Source of the DNA: Nocardiopsis flavescens
GTDB taxonomy: Bacteria > Actinomycetota > Actinomycetes > Streptosporangiales > Streptosporangiaceae
Direction: 5' to 3'
Assembly (NCBI RefSeq): GCF_900141985.1
Contig: NZ_FQZK01000004.1
Span: forward strand, 124,001-188,000
DNA length: 64,000 nucleotides
How positions within the stretch are numbered: the stretch's first letter is position 1; every line of letters starts with the position of its first letter. The notes under the pieces are model-generated. The model did not search any database and was not told where the DNA came from. It worked only from the letters and a program-made list of their open reading frames with translations. Made by a program: the position numbers and the translations under genes. Below, piece after piece: positions 24,784 through 33,641 of the stretch.

Positions 24784-24952
24784 CGGCGGGCGGCCCCGCC
24801 CCGGCGGCTTCGCCGCCGCCGTACTGGCTTTTTACCTGAAAGGCCGGGCTCGACGCCGACGGTCCGGCGGTGGAGGCCTCCCGGCGGGGGGCGGGGGCCG
24901 CGCGAGGCGGCCGATCCCGCGGGGCCGGGCCGGGGGCGGGAGGGGAGTGGAC

Positions 24953-26119
24953 ATGGCGCGGGAGCGGCGGGCCGCTGTGGGAGCCGACCTGTTGCGGGAC
25001 CGCGCCGCGCTGGTCGAGCGGATCGTGGCCGAGGTGCACGCCGAGGTGCCCGCGTACCGGGCGCTGCACGGGTCCCAGCTGGCGGAGGTCCGGGCGATCA
25101 CGGCGTGGCTGGTGACCCGGTCCCTGGAGCTGTGGGTCGCCGGGGCGGACCGGCTGGCCCCCGGCGACGTGGAGCGGCTGCGCGGCATCGGCCGCAGCCG
25201 GGCCGCCGACGGCCGCTCGATCGGCGCGGTGGTCCGGGCGCACCGGGTGGGCTCGGCGGCGGCGGTACGGGCGGTCGCCGGGTACGCGGGCGACCGGCTC
25301 GGCGCCGCCGACGTGTTCGCTCTGAGCGAACTGTTGATGGCCTCGCTGGACCAGATCTCCGAGAGCCTGGCCGCCGGGCACGCCGAGACGGCCCGCCGGA
25401 TGGACGCCGACCTGGAGCGGGCGCGGCGCGCGTTCCTGGACGACCTGCTCATCGGCCGCCAGGCCTCGCGCGCCGCCATCCGCGACCGGGCCCGAACCCT
25501 GGGCATCGCGCCGCCGGACCCGGGGGTGCTGGTGGTGGCCGGGCGGGCGGGGGACGAGGCCCCGGTGACGGTGTCGGGCGCCCTCGAACTGGCCGCCCGG
25601 GTGGGGCCGGCGGGCGGCGAGCCCCTGGTGACCACCCGGTCGGGGCGGGCGGTGCTGCTGCTCTCCCCCGACGACGCCGACCGGGCGGCGCGGGCTCTGG
25701 ACGGCCGCCCCTGGCGGGGGTGCGTCCCCGCGGCACGGCCGCTGGCGGACGTGTCCGCGGCCTACCGGCTGGCCGACGGGGCGCTGGAGACCGCGCCCGC
25801 GCACGCGTTCGGCCCGGGCGGCCTGCTGGGCGAGGCCGACGCCTGCGTGCTGGCCCTGCTCAACGGCGGGCCGGCCACCCCGGACATGGTGCGCCGGGCC
25901 GTCCTGGGGCCGCTGCTGGCCGAGTCGGGCGGGCACCTGCTGGAGGCGCTGCGGGCGTACTTCAGAGAAGGCGCGGCGACCGCGGCCGCCGAGTCCCTGC
26001 ACCTGCACGCCCAGACCCTGCGCTACCGGCTGCGCCGGGTGCGCGAGCTGACCGGCCACGACCCGCACCGGCCGTGGTCGCGGTTCGTCCTGGAGACCGC
26101 CTGCGCCATCGCCCCCTGA
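24953..26119 (+). CDS. PucR/CdaR-type transcriptional regulator
   Basis: A 388-residue regulator. The C-terminus (about 310-380) is the PucR-type helix-turn-helix (LLEALRAYFREGAATAAAESLHLHAQTLRYRLRRVRELTGHD, here only key parts matter: HAQTLRYRLRRV). The N-terminal half (about 10-160) is the helical domain seen in actinobacterial members, and a degenerate GGDEF-like middle domain joins them. ATG 24953 follows GGGAGGGG. Typical of regulators of purine or amino-acid catabolism; targets here are unknown, with the divergent reductase a candidate. Confidence 0.85.
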   Translation: MARERRAAVGADLLRDRAALVERIVAEVHAEVPAYRALHGSQLAEVRAITAWLVTRSLELWVAGADRLAPGDVERLRGIGRSRAADGRSIGAVVRAHRVGSAAAVRAVAGYAGDRLGAADVFALSELLMASLDQISESLAAGHAETARRMDADLERARRAFLDDLLIGRQASRAAIRDRARTLGIAPPDPGVLVVAGRAGDEAPVTVSGALELAARVGPAGGEPLVTTRSGRAVLLLSPDDADRAARALDGRPWRGCVPAARPLADVSAAYRLADGALETAPAHAFGPGGLLGEADACVLALLNGGPATPDMVRRAVLGPLLAESGGHLLEALRAYFREGAATAAAESLHLHAQTLRYRLRRVRELTGHDPHRPWSRFVLETACAIAP

Positions 26120-26530
26120 TCAGGAGGGGCCCGCTTCCCCCAGCACCTGGTCGCGGTAGGCCTGGAACTCCTCCCAGCCCCCGCCCTCCTCGGCGAGGAA
26201 CTCCCCGTCCGAGCAGTCGACGGCGCGGCAGCCCAGGACGGCGGCCAGGCGCAGGGCGGTGTGCACGACGTCGCCGCCGCCCCGGATGTGCAGCATGATG
26301 CTCTCGACCGGGTCCTTGCGGCCCATGTTCAGCTCCATCGACCACCCCTGCTCCTCGTCCCGGAGCAGCCCCCAGGCGGGGTCGGACAGGTCCGCTTCGG
26401 GGAACGCGGCCCGGATCCGGTGCAGGACCAGGCCCACCGGGCCGACCGCCGGAAGCCGGTGCCCGTCGGGCAGGTCGTCCGGCGAAGCGGCGTCGGCGGG
26501 GAAGGGCATCAGTAGAACGTCCCAGCTCAC
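26120..26530 (-). CDS. Conserved hypothetical protein (paralogue A)
   Basis: A 136-residue soluble protein of unknown function starting with SWDVLLMPFPADA. It shares its whole layout with the next gene upstream: SW(D/N)(V/I)(L/V)LM start, GPVG...R.AFPEADLSDPAWG in the middle, DPVES(I/L)M(L/V)(H/R)(I/V)RGG, and a final CRA(V/L)D.S.G(E/D)FL. Similar proteins are widespread in Streptomyces-type genomes as I recall, without an assigned role. GTG 26530 follows AGGAG. Confidence 0.75.
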   Translation of the reverse strand: MSWDVLLMPFPADAASPDDLPDGHRLPAVGPVGLVLHRIRAAFPEADLSDPAWGLLRDEEQGWSMELNMGRKDPVESIMLHIRGGGDVVHTALRLAAVLGCRAVDCSDGEFLAEEGGGWEEFQAYRDQVLGEAGPS

Positions 26531-26606
26531 GGGGGCTCCTCGGGTCGCGGTGGCGGGTACGGACCGACGGTAGCGCCCGGGTACGACGCGCCGCGGGCGC
26601 GGGGCC

Positions 26607-26984
26607 TCAGCCGGTACCGCTCCCCGCGTCCTCCCGGGTGAGGAAGTCCCCGGAGGACAGGTCCAGCGCCCGGCAGTCCAGCAGGTCGGCCAGGTCCAGC
26701 ACGGCGGCCACGGCGCCGTCCCCGCCCCGCACGCGCACCATGAGGCTCTCGACGGGGTCCGCGGCGCCGATGACCAGCTCCAGCAGCCACCCGTCCCCGT
26801 CGGCGCCCGGTTCCTCCAGGAACCCCCACGCGGGGTCGCTCAGGTCCGCGCCGGGGTACGCCGTACGGATCACGTCCCGGACGGCGCCCGACGGGCCGAT
26901 CGGCGGCGGGGCGTCCTCGTCGGTCAGGTCCGCGGCCGAGGCGATGTCGGGCGACAGCCGCATCAGCACGATGTTCCAGCTCAC
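26607..26984 (-). CDS. Conserved hypothetical protein (paralogue B)
   Basis: A 125-residue paralogue of the downstream gene, sharing the LSDPAWG and DPVESLMVRVRGGDG motifs. GTG 26984 is preceded by GGGAGA. The pair arose by tandem duplication; with 76 bp between them they probably form one operon. The function cannot be predicted. Confidence 0.75.
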   Translation of the reverse strand: MSWNIVLMRLSPDIASAADLTDEDAPPPIGPSGAVRDVIRTAYPGADLSDPAWGFLEEPGADGDGWLLELVIGAADPVESLMVRVRGGDGAVAAVLDLADLLDCRALDLSSGDFLTREDAGSGTG

Positions 26985-27117
26985 GAAGTCTCCCGGACGG
27001 GTTCTCGGAGGGTGCGGGACGACCTTACCGGGCCGGGGTGTCCGGTTCCGGCCGCGGGCGGGGCGCCCGGGCGGGTAGGAGTCGGGTGTCCCCGCAGGCA
27101 CACCCGAAAGGCCCGGC

Positions 27118-28332
27118 ATGCCCACCCCTCCTCCGCAGTTGCACGGCCCCGCCTTCGAGTCCGACCCGCACCCCGCCTACCGGTGGCTGCGCGAGCACTC
27201 CCCCGTGCACCGCGTGGACCTGCCCGGCGGGGCCTGGGCGTGGATCGTCACCCGCCACGCCGACGCCAAGGCGGTGCTCTCCGACCCGGACATGCTCAAG
27301 AGCCCGCACGCGGGCAACGAGGCCTGGCGCCGGGCCGGGCTCGGGCTGCCCCACGACCACCGGCCCTCGCTCATGCTCAGCATGGTCAACACGGACGCCC
27401 CCGACCACACCCGGCTGCGCCGGACGGCGGGGGCGGCGTTCACACCGCGGCGGGTCCGGACCCTGGTGGAGCGGGCCGAGGCCGTCACCGCGGAGCTGCT
27501 GGACCGGGTGACCGCCGGCGGCGCGGGCGAGGCGGACCTCGTGCGGGACCTGGCGTACCCGCTGCCGATCGCGATCATCTGCGACCTCCTGGGGGTGCCG
27601 GAGGCGGACCGGGCGGAGTTCCACCGCCGGGCCGCCGTGATCGACTCGTCCTCCTACGAGGAGGTGGCGGCGATCGCCGCCACCACCGACTGGTTCGACT
27701 CCTACCTGGGGTCGCTGGTGGACGCCCGGCTGGCGGCGCCCTCCGACGACCTGCTGGGCGACCTGGTGCGGGCGCACGGGCGCGGGGAGATGAGCCGCGA
27801 CGAGGTGACCTCCGCGGCGTTCCTGCTGCTGGTCGCCGGGCACGAGACCACGGTGGCGCTCATCGGCAACCTGTTCCACCTGCTGCTGGCCCACCCGCGG
27901 GAGCTGGAGCGGCTGCGCGCCGACCGGGGGCTGGTGGCGCCGGCGATCGAGGAGGCGCTGCGGATGGAGAGCCCCCTGCAGAACGCCACCTGGCGGTTCC
28001 CGCGCAGGGCGACGACCGTGGGCGGGGTGGTGCTGGAGGCGGGCGAGCCGGTGCTGGTGTCGCTGCTGGCGGCCGGACGCGACCCGGACCGGTACGAGGA
28101 CGCCGACTCCTTCATCCCCGAGCGGGGCGGCTCGCACCTGTCGTTCGGGCACGGCGCCCACTTCTGCATCGGTGCGCAGCTGGCCCGGATGGAGGCGAAG
28201 GTGGCGGTCGACGCGGTGCTGGACCGGCTGCCCGGACTGCGCCCCGCCGCCGAGGGGCAGGAGCTGGACTGGTGGCCGAGCATGATCATGCACGGGCTGT
28301 TCGCGCTGCCGGTCCGGTTCGACCCCCGCTGA
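27118..28332 (+). CDS. Cytochrome P450
   Basis: A 404-residue soluble bacterial P450 that would hydroxylate or epoxidise a small molecule using electrons from ferredoxin. I-helix oxygen-binding motif AGHETT, K-helix ExxR (EEALRME), and heme loop FGHGAHFCIGAQLAR with the cysteine ligand are all present. No ferredoxin or reductase gene is adjacent, so redox partners come from elsewhere. ATG 27118 follows GAAAGG. No biosynthetic cluster surrounds it, so the substrate is unknown. Confidence 0.93.
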   Translation: MPTPPPQLHGPAFESDPHPAYRWLREHSPVHRVDLPGGAWAWIVTRHADAKAVLSDPDMLKSPHAGNEAWRRAGLGLPHDHRPSLMLSMVNTDAPDHTRLRRTAGAAFTPRRVRTLVERAEAVTAELLDRVTAGGAGEADLVRDLAYPLPIAIICDLLGVPEADRAEFHRRAAVIDSSSYEEVAAIAATTDWFDSYLGSLVDARLAAPSDDLLGDLVRAHGRGEMSRDEVTSAAFLLLVAGHETTVALIGNLFHLLLAHPRELERLRADRGLVAPAIEEALRMESPLQNATWRFPRRATTVGGVVLEAGEPVLVSLLAAGRDPDRYEDADSFIPERGGSHLSFGHGAHFCIGAQLARMEAKVAVDAVLDRLPGLRPAAEGQELDWWPSMIMHGLFALPVRFDPR

Positions 28333-28526
28333 CCCGGCCCGGCCCCCGCGGGGCCGCAAGGGCGGGAAAACGGACACAAGACCAAGAAGCACCGAAAACT
28401 TACCCCTGATTGGTCAGTTATACGGGCCCGGCCGAGGGTAGTGGGCGGAGACTGGCAGGCGGAGTCCGCCCGAGGGCGGACCCGAGGCCGCGAACCCGCG
28501 TCACATCGACTGGAGGGGGACCAGAG

Positions 28527-29123
28527 GTGACGACCGCAGACAAGAAGTCCAAGACGGCGCCCAAGCCCAGGAGCAGCCAGCCCTGGCTGCACCAGAAGGG
28601 CACGCAGGTCCAGGAGTTCGGCACCGTCCGCCAGCTCCCGGTGGGGCTGTCCCAGGACACGCGCATGTACTCGTGTCAGCGGCTCAACCAGGTGCTGTGC
28701 GACACGCGCATCCTGCACGACCTGTACAAGAAGCACCACTGGCTGATGCGCGGCCAGACCTTCTACCAGCTGCACCTGCTCATGGACAAGCACGCGGGCG
28801 AGCAGCTGGAGCTCATCGACTCCCTCGCCGAGCGCGTCCAGACCCTGGGCGGCGTGGCGGTCGGCGACCCCCGGCACGTCGCGGAGATCACCAACATCCC
28901 GCGCCCGCCGAACGGCGTCGAGGAGGTCCCGGCGATGCTGTCCCGCCTGCTGGAGGCGCACGAGGCCATCCTGGAGGAATCGCACGACGCGGCGGCCAAG
29001 GTGCAGGAGCTGGGCGACGACGGCACCAACGACCTGCTGGTGTCGGACGTCATCCGCACCAACGAGCTCCAGGCGTGGTTCGTCGCCGAGCACCTCGTGG
29101 ACACGCCGCTCGTGCGCACGTGA
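28527..29123 (+). CDS. dps: Dps-family ferritin-like DNA-protection protein
   Basis: A 198-residue Dps/ferritin-like protein that oxidises and stores iron and can bind DNA under stress. The ferroxidase helix region reads KKHHWLMRGQTFYQLHLLMDKHAGEQLELID, matching the His/Asp/Glu pattern shared between subunits (quoted only as landmark; key residues His-His-Trp, Asp, Glu). The N-terminal 25 residues are Lys/Ser-rich and could contact DNA. GTG 28527 has GGAGGGGGA upstream. A relatively AT-rich segment at 28,380-28,425 likely carries the promoter. Confidence 0.88.
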   Translation: MTTADKKSKTAPKPRSSQPWLHQKGTQVQEFGTVRQLPVGLSQDTRMYSCQRLNQVLCDTRILHDLYKKHHWLMRGQTFYQLHLLMDKHAGEQLELIDSLAERVQTLGGVAVGDPRHVAEITNIPRPPNGVEEVPAMLSRLLEAHEAILEESHDAAAKVQELGDDGTNDLLVSDVIRTNELQAWFVAEHLVDTPLVRT

Positions 29124-29135
29124 CGGACGGCGGCC

Positions 29136-29168
29136 GGGGGCCGGGCGAGCGGACACCGCCCGGCCCCC
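29136..29168 (+). terminator. Terminator after dps
   Basis: Perfect 12-bp stem (29136-29147 with 29157-29168) and 9-nt loop shortly after the stop codon. Confidence 0.75.
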
Positions 29169-29266
29169 TCCGTGTCCGGAGGGCGTGACCCGGCGCGGGC
29201 CGGGAGGGGGCGCGACGCTAGATTGGTGGGCCGCCGCACCCCCAGACCACCACCCCGGAGGAACAC

Positions 29267-29752
29267 GTGGCCCGTCTCGGCATCACCGGACACAGCGACC
29301 TCGGTGAGGAGACCGCCGCCCTGGTGCGCCGGGCACTGGACCGGGAACTGGCCGCGTTCGGGGGCGGACCCGAGCTGGTGGGGGTGTCCTGCCTGGCGAG
29401 GGGGGCGGACCAGGTGTTCGCCGAGGCGATCTGGGAGGCGCGCGGGACCCTGGAGGTGATCCTGCCGGCGGTCGACTACCGGGAGGCGGTGGTGGCCGCG
29501 GAGGACCTGTACCGGTTCGACGGGCTGCTCATGCGCGCCGCCTCGGTGCGGTACATGCCGTTCCGCCACGCCGACGAGGAGGCGTACGCGGCGGCCAACA
29601 CCGCGGTGCTGGCCCGGGTGGAGCGGCTGATCGCGGTGTGGGACGGCAGGCCCGGCGGCGAGAGGGGCGGCACCGCGGACGCGGTCGCCGCCGCCCGCCG
29701 CCACGGCGTCCCGGTCCACGTGGTCTGGCCCCGGGGCGCGGTGCGCGGATAG
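29267..29752 (+). CDS. SLOG-like nucleotide-binding protein
   Basis: A 161-residue Rossmann-like protein. GITGHSDL at the start, VSCLARGADQVFAEA in the middle and RLIAVWDG near the end follow the pattern of SLOG-superfamily proteins (YpsA/LOG/DprA-like), which bind nucleotides or cleave N-glycosidic bonds. GTG 29267 follows CGGAGGA. No partner gene is adjacent; downstream lies a 2-kb non-coding repeat block. Fold assignment is moderate, function unknown. Confidence 0.6.
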   Translation: MARLGITGHSDLGEETAALVRRALDRELAAFGGGPELVGVSCLARGADQVFAEAIWEARGTLEVILPAVDYREAVVAAEDLYRFDGLLMRAASVRYMPFRHADEEAYAAANTAVLARVERLIAVWDGRPGGERGGTADAVAAARRHGVPVHVVWPRGAVRG

Positions 29753-29786
29753 GGGTGGGGAGCACGACGGGCGTCGGCGCCGTGGC

Positions 29787-30105
29787 GGGGCCTGTGCGGT
29801 GGTGGTCTTCGACCCGGCCGGAGCGCCGGGGCACTGCCGGGGGCTGGACCGGGGCCTGCGCCGTAGTGGCCTTTCTCCGAACCGGGGTGCCCGGCCACTG
29901 CCGGTCGGCGAACCGCGGCCTGCACCACATGGTTTTCCACCCGACCGGAGCGACCGGCCACAGCCCAGGGCTGGACCGGGGCCCGCGCCCCAGTGGCATC
30001 TCTCCGAACCGGAGCGCCCAGCCACTGCCGGTCAGCGAACCGCGGCCTGCACCACATGGTTTTCCACCCGACCGGAGCGCCCGACCCCAGCCGGAGGGTG
30101 TCGCT
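29787..30105 (+). repeat. 64-bp tandem repeat array (about five units)
   Basis: Units at 29787-29850, 29851-29914, 29915-29977, 29978-30041 and 30042-~30105. Units of 64 (one 63) bp start with (G/C)GGCC(T/C)G and contain an ACCGGAGCGCCCGGCCAC-like core. Units 3 and 5 are nearly identical, as are units 2 and 4, so a 127-bp double unit was itself duplicated. Confidence 0.85.
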
Positions 30106-30650
30106 CCCAGCTCAGGTCGCGGGGGTGAAAGCTCAACCGGAGTTCTCCAAAAGCTCAGCCGCTTGGAGAGGGCGGCCAGCGGAGCGTGGACCTGGCCCCG
30201 GCGCAGTCGGGGTGCGGCAGACCTCCGGGCCGGTGCGTTGGGCGCGCGTCCACGGTGGTGGGGGTGTCATCCGGGGCTGGGTCAAGCGAGGCGATCCCAG
30301 CTCAGCCGCTTGGATCGGGAGGAATGCCCCCTGAAAACGGTGGTGGGCGCGACAAGCGGCCCGAACGTAGAGCACACCCATGCCCTCCTCAACGCAATGG
30401 GGGGTTGAGCGTGCGCTGTCTTGGGGCCTCGGGCACAGCCGGTCGGCATTGATCACCACCCCGACTCCAAGGGGTTTCGGTAGGGCGTACCTCCCTCCGC
30501 AGACACAGGGGGTGAAGCCCGCGCGTATCTGCTCGCCGCGCCCCTGAGGGTTGTCCACCCGCCTGGAGGGCTCGGCCACAGCGGGAGGGTGGTGCCCCCA
30601 GCGGGGCTCCAGGGGGTGGAGGCCGCGGGCACGCTCGGGCCGTGCCACCG
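30042..30650 (+). repeat. Left arm of a long imperfect inverted repeat
   Basis: The reverse complement of this arm matches about 31110-31835. Exact blocks include 51 bp (30339-30389 versus 31488-31538) and 41 bp starting at 30170. The outer end contains CACATGGTTTTCCACCCGA, mirrored at about 31805-31823. Similarity fades inward, where about 105-bp units differ in copy number. Confidence 0.85.
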
Positions 30651-30719
30651 GGGGGTTGGGGAGGGAGGACCGCGACCCGGGCCGTAGGGGGTGAGGGCGG
30701 CGCACACGTGTGGCCTCGG

Positions 30720-31105
30720 TGCGTCGTGGTGCGGGAGGGTGCTCTGGTGCGGGTTACTACGTCTGGGGTTGGTGTTCCAAGCGAGGTCGGGAGCAACCGC
30801 GCTTCCGGTCGGACCCTTCCTCCCTTTCCAAGCGGCTGGGCGGGGCAGGCCTCGCCCGGACCCGCCCCCGGACAGCACACCCCCACCACCCGGGACGTGC
30901 ATCCAACGCGTCTGCCCGGTGGTCTGCCGTCCGTTGCATCGTGGGGGCGGATCCGGCTCCGCCGGTCTGTACCTTTCCAAGCGGTGACCGTCTTGGAGAC
31001 CAAAGGTTCTGGTCGGGCGCGACCACAGACCGCCCTTCCCAACGGGTGACCGTTCTGGAGACCTCCACGTCCGCCTCACCCCCTCGGGCGAAGCACGCGG
31101 GAGCG
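30720..31105. repeat. Centre of the inverted repeat, with a third diverged copy
   Basis: The segment at about 30825-30935 resembles the right arm at about 31563-31665 in the same orientation. A GTGACCGT...TGGAGACC motif is repeated at 30984 and 31046, 62 bp apart. I see no gene. Confidence 0.6.
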
Positions 31106-31109
31106 TGCC

Positions 31110-31835
31110 CCGAAACCCCCTACGGCGGGCCGAGCGAGAACGCGCGGCCCTACCCCGCGCGACCCGGCCTGGGAGCGACACCCTCCGGCTATGGCTAGGC
31201 GCTCCAGGCGGGTGGACAACCCCCAGGGGCGCGGCCGGAGCGGGTACGCGCAGCCTCACCCCGCGCGGCCTGGGGTGGGAGCGACACCCTCCGGCTGGGG
31301 CCGGGGTCACCAGGAGGGTGGACACCCCCCGGTGGCGCGACCGGAGCGGGTACGCGCGGCCTTCACCCCCAGGGGTTCGCGGAGCCGAGTACGCCCTCGT
31401 CAACCCCCTGGAGTCGGGGCATGGATCAACGCTCACCGGCTGTGCCTGAGGCCCAGAGACCGTGCACGTTCCACCCCCTACGGCGTTAGGAGGGCATGGG
31501 TGTGCTCTACGTTCGGGCCGCTTGTCGCGCCCACCACCCTTTGCAGGGGGCATTCCTCCCGATCCGGGCGGCTGAGCTGGGATCGCCTCGCTCGACCCAG
31601 CCCCGGATCACACCCCCACCACCACGGACGCGTACCCAACGCACCGCCCCGGAAGTCTGCCGTGCGCCGACTGCGCCGGGGCCAGGTCCACGCTCCGCTG
31701 GCCGCCCACCCCAAGCGGCTGAGCTTTCGGAAAACTCCGGTCGAGCTCTCACCCGCGCAACTTCAGCGGGGAGCGACACCCTCCCGCTATGGCCGGGCGC
31801 TCCGATCGGGTGGAAAACCATGTGGCACAGGCCCC
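31110..31835 (-). repeat. Right arm of the long imperfect inverted repeat
   Basis: Counterpart of the left arm. It contains hairpin-forming units whose ends are GGAGCG and CGCTCC (for example 31172-31206 and 31770-31803) and whose inner text GAGCGACACCCTCC recurs at about 31172, 31279 and 31771, and as the reverse complement near 30090. The 107-bp tandem step 31172/31279 is absent once from the left arm. Confidence 0.85.
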
Positions 31836-31874
31836 GGTCAAGCCCAAGACCGCCAAGGCCCGGGCACAGCCCCC

Positions 31875-32324
31875 TCACCCCCGCGGTTCCACCCTGCGCA
31901 CGTGCGTGTTCGTCTCGTCCAGTGCCCCGCCGTGCGCACCCGTGACCGCGACCGGGGGAACCGGCGCCCCGGTCGCCGTGTCGAGGAGCACCGAGTGCTC
32001 CTCCCCCGGGGTGAAGGCATGCCGCTCCCCCCACTGGCGCAGGGCCGCGACGACGGTGAACAGCTCCCGCCCCCTGTCGGTGAGCACGTACTCGCTTCGG
32101 GTGCCGCGCTCGTTGGGGCGCTGCGCCATGATGCCCGCGGCGAGGAGCGAGCGCAGGCGGTCGCTGAGGATGTTCCGCGCGATGCCCAGACCGCGCTGGA
32201 AGTCGCTGAACCTGCGGACCCCCTCAAGGGCGTCGCGCACGATCAGCAGCGACCAGCGGTCACCGAGGAGGTCGACGGTCCGGGCGACCGGGCAGTACGG
32301 GTCGGTCCACTCCTGGTCGGGCAT
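31875..32324 (-). CDS. HxlR-family transcriptional regulator
   Basis: A 149-residue winged-helix regulator. The N-terminal part CPVARTVDLLGDRWSLLIVRDALEGVRRFSDFQ, represented by CPVARTVDLLGDRW, is diagnostic for HxlR and includes the conserved cysteine that acts as a redox switch in some members. The body ends with an extended tail (SVLLDTATGAPVPPVAVTG). ATG 32324 follows GGGTGGAGG. It may sense oxidants or electrophiles; no obvious target is divergent from it. Confidence 0.88.
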   Translation of the reverse strand: MPDQEWTDPYCPVARTVDLLGDRWSLLIVRDALEGVRRFSDFQRGLGIARNILSDRLRSLLAAGIMAQRPNERGTRSEYVLTDRGRELFTVVAALRQWGERHAFTPGEEHSVLLDTATGAPVPPVAVTGAHGGALDETNTHVRRVEPRG

Positions 32325-32350
32325 GCGGGCCTCCACCCTTCGGTCGCGTC

Positions 32351-32390
32351 TTGAAACGTTGAGGCCGCGGCCTCTACTGAGCGGTTTCAA
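32351..32390. promoter_or_regulatory. Nested palindromes upstream of the HxlR gene
   Basis: TTGAAAC (32351-32357) and GTTTCAA (32384-32390) form outer arms; a perfect 14-bp palindrome GAGGCCGCGGCCTC (32361-32374) lies inside, and AAAGTACT follows at 32389-32396. It is a likely autoregulatory operator, by position. Confidence 0.45.
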
Positions 32391-32460
32391 AGTACTACCG
32401 AAAACGGCCGCGGGTGGGAGAATCGCTCCGCGTTCCCTGAGACGGCGCCCGGACACGGCG

Positions 32461-32490
32461 CGGGCCCGCCCGGATCCCCGGACGGGCCCG
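32461..32490 (-). terminator. Terminator at the end of the desulfurisation operon
   Basis: Near-perfect 13-bp stem (CGGGCCCGCCCGG / CCGGACGGGCCCG) with a 4-nt loop, just beyond the stop of the last monooxygenase gene on the minus strand. Confidence 0.65.
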
Positions 32491-32501
32491 CCGCGCACGG
32501 C

Positions 32502-33641
32502 TCAGACCAGGGCCGGCCTGCGGGCGCCGGTGACCAGGGGCAGCACCTCCGCGCCCACCCTCCGGGCCTCCTCCAGGTGCGGGACCCCGGCGAGGATGAA
32601 CGCGTCCACGCCCAGGGCGATCAGCTCGTCGATCCTCTCCGCGACCTGGGCGTAGCTGCCCACCAGGCCGAACGCCGGGCCGCCGCGCAGCAGGCTGAAG
32701 CCGCCCCAGACGTTCGGCTCCACCTCCAGGTCCCGGTACCCGGAGACCGGGCCGTCGATGAACGACAGGCTCCGCGCCGCCCCCACCGAGTCCCCCGTCC
32801 GCCACCGCGCGAGCGCCGCCGGGTCCGCCGACTCGAACCCGGTGCGGACCACGTCCCACGCCGCCCTCTCGGTCCGCCGCGCGACCACGTCCACCCGGAC
32901 CGCGAACCGCGGCGTGCGCCCCAGCGCCGCGCTGTGCTCGCGCACCGACGCGAACTTCCGCGCCAGCGCCGCCGTCGGCTCCATCCAGGACAGGTAGTGG
33001 TCGGCGTGGCGCCCCGCCGCGTCGATCGCCGCCGCAGAGGACCCCGAGAAGTAGATCTCCGGCAGGTCCTGCGCCGCCAGCGCCTCCGGGAGCGCGCCGT
33101 CCCGGACCCGGTAGAACCGCCCGTCGAAGGTGTACGGCCGTTCCTTCCACACCCCCTTGTGGACGTGCAGGAACTCCGAGGTCCGCGCGTACCGGTCGTC
33201 GTGGGCGACCTCGTCGCCCCACCACAGCTGCGCCGGCCCCCCGCCGCCGGTGATGACGTTGTAGACCACCCGCCCGCCGGTGGCCCGTTGCAGGCTCGCC
33301 GCCATGCGGGCCGCGTGCACCGGGTTCAGGAACCCCGGCTGGAACGCGATCATGAACCGGAAGCCGCGGGTCTCGCGGGCCAGCAGCCCCGCGGTGGCCC
33401 ACGGGTCGTCGGTGAACGGGAACGACGGCATCAGCCCGCCGTAGAACCCCGCCGCCTCGGCCGAGCGCGCCACGTCCGCCATGTGCTCGACGTAGGCGTA
33501 CCCGTCGGGCGCCCCGCCCCGCAGGGCGGGCGCGATGCGGCCGGGACCGCCGGGCTCCCAGTCGCCGCGGGTGGCGGCCCGCTCGGTGAGGGACCGCTGG
33601 TCCCCGTGCATGCCGATGCGCCAGTAGAAGTCAACGGACAC
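32502..33641 (-). CDS. FMNH2-dependent luciferase-like monooxygenase (SsuD type)
   Basis: A 379-residue TIM-barrel flavin monooxygenase of the alkanesulfonate monooxygenase group, expected to cleave C-S bonds with FMNH2 and O2, releasing sulfite. Landmarks: WRIGMHGDQRSL at the start, FRFMIAFQPGFLNPVHAARM, RVVYNVITGGG, DRYARTSEFL and a C-terminal ILAGVPHLEEARRVGAEVLP. GTG 33641 has GGAGAGGAGG upstream. It is last in the ssuACB/desulfinase operon. It needs reduced flavin from a reductase; two candidates are encoded at 53.2-54.3 kb. Exact substrate unknown. Confidence 0.88.
   Translation of the reverse strand: MSVDFYWRIGMHGDQRSLTERAATRGDWEPGGPGRIAPALRGGAPDGYAYVEHMADVARSAEAAGFYGGLMPSFPFTDDPWATAGLLARETRGFRFMIAFQPGFLNPVHAARMAASLQRATGGRVVYNVITGGGGPAQLWWGDEVAHDDRYARTSEFLHVHKGVWKERPYTFDGRFYRVRDGALPEALAAQDLPEIYFSGSSAAAIDAAGRHADHYLSWMEPTAALARKFASVREHSAALGRTPRFAVRVDVVARRTERAAWDVVRTGFESADPAALARWRTGDSVGAARSLSFIDGPVSGYRDLEVEPNVWGGFSLLRGGPAFGLVGSYAQVAERIDELIALGVDAFILAGVPHLEEARRVGAEVLPLVTGARRPALV

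Noticed and set aside
29787-30105. Regular 64-bp units considered as a CRISPR array
   Set aside because: Whole units are similar, there are no unique spacers between short conserved repeats, and no cas gene is near.
30133-31945. Similar protein frames in both arms of the inverted repeat (starting MGVLYVRAAC)
   Set aside because: The frame is shared because the DNA is shared. Differences between arms change amino acids about as often as not, codon use is not that of the genome, and there is no ribosome site; I treat them as non-coding.
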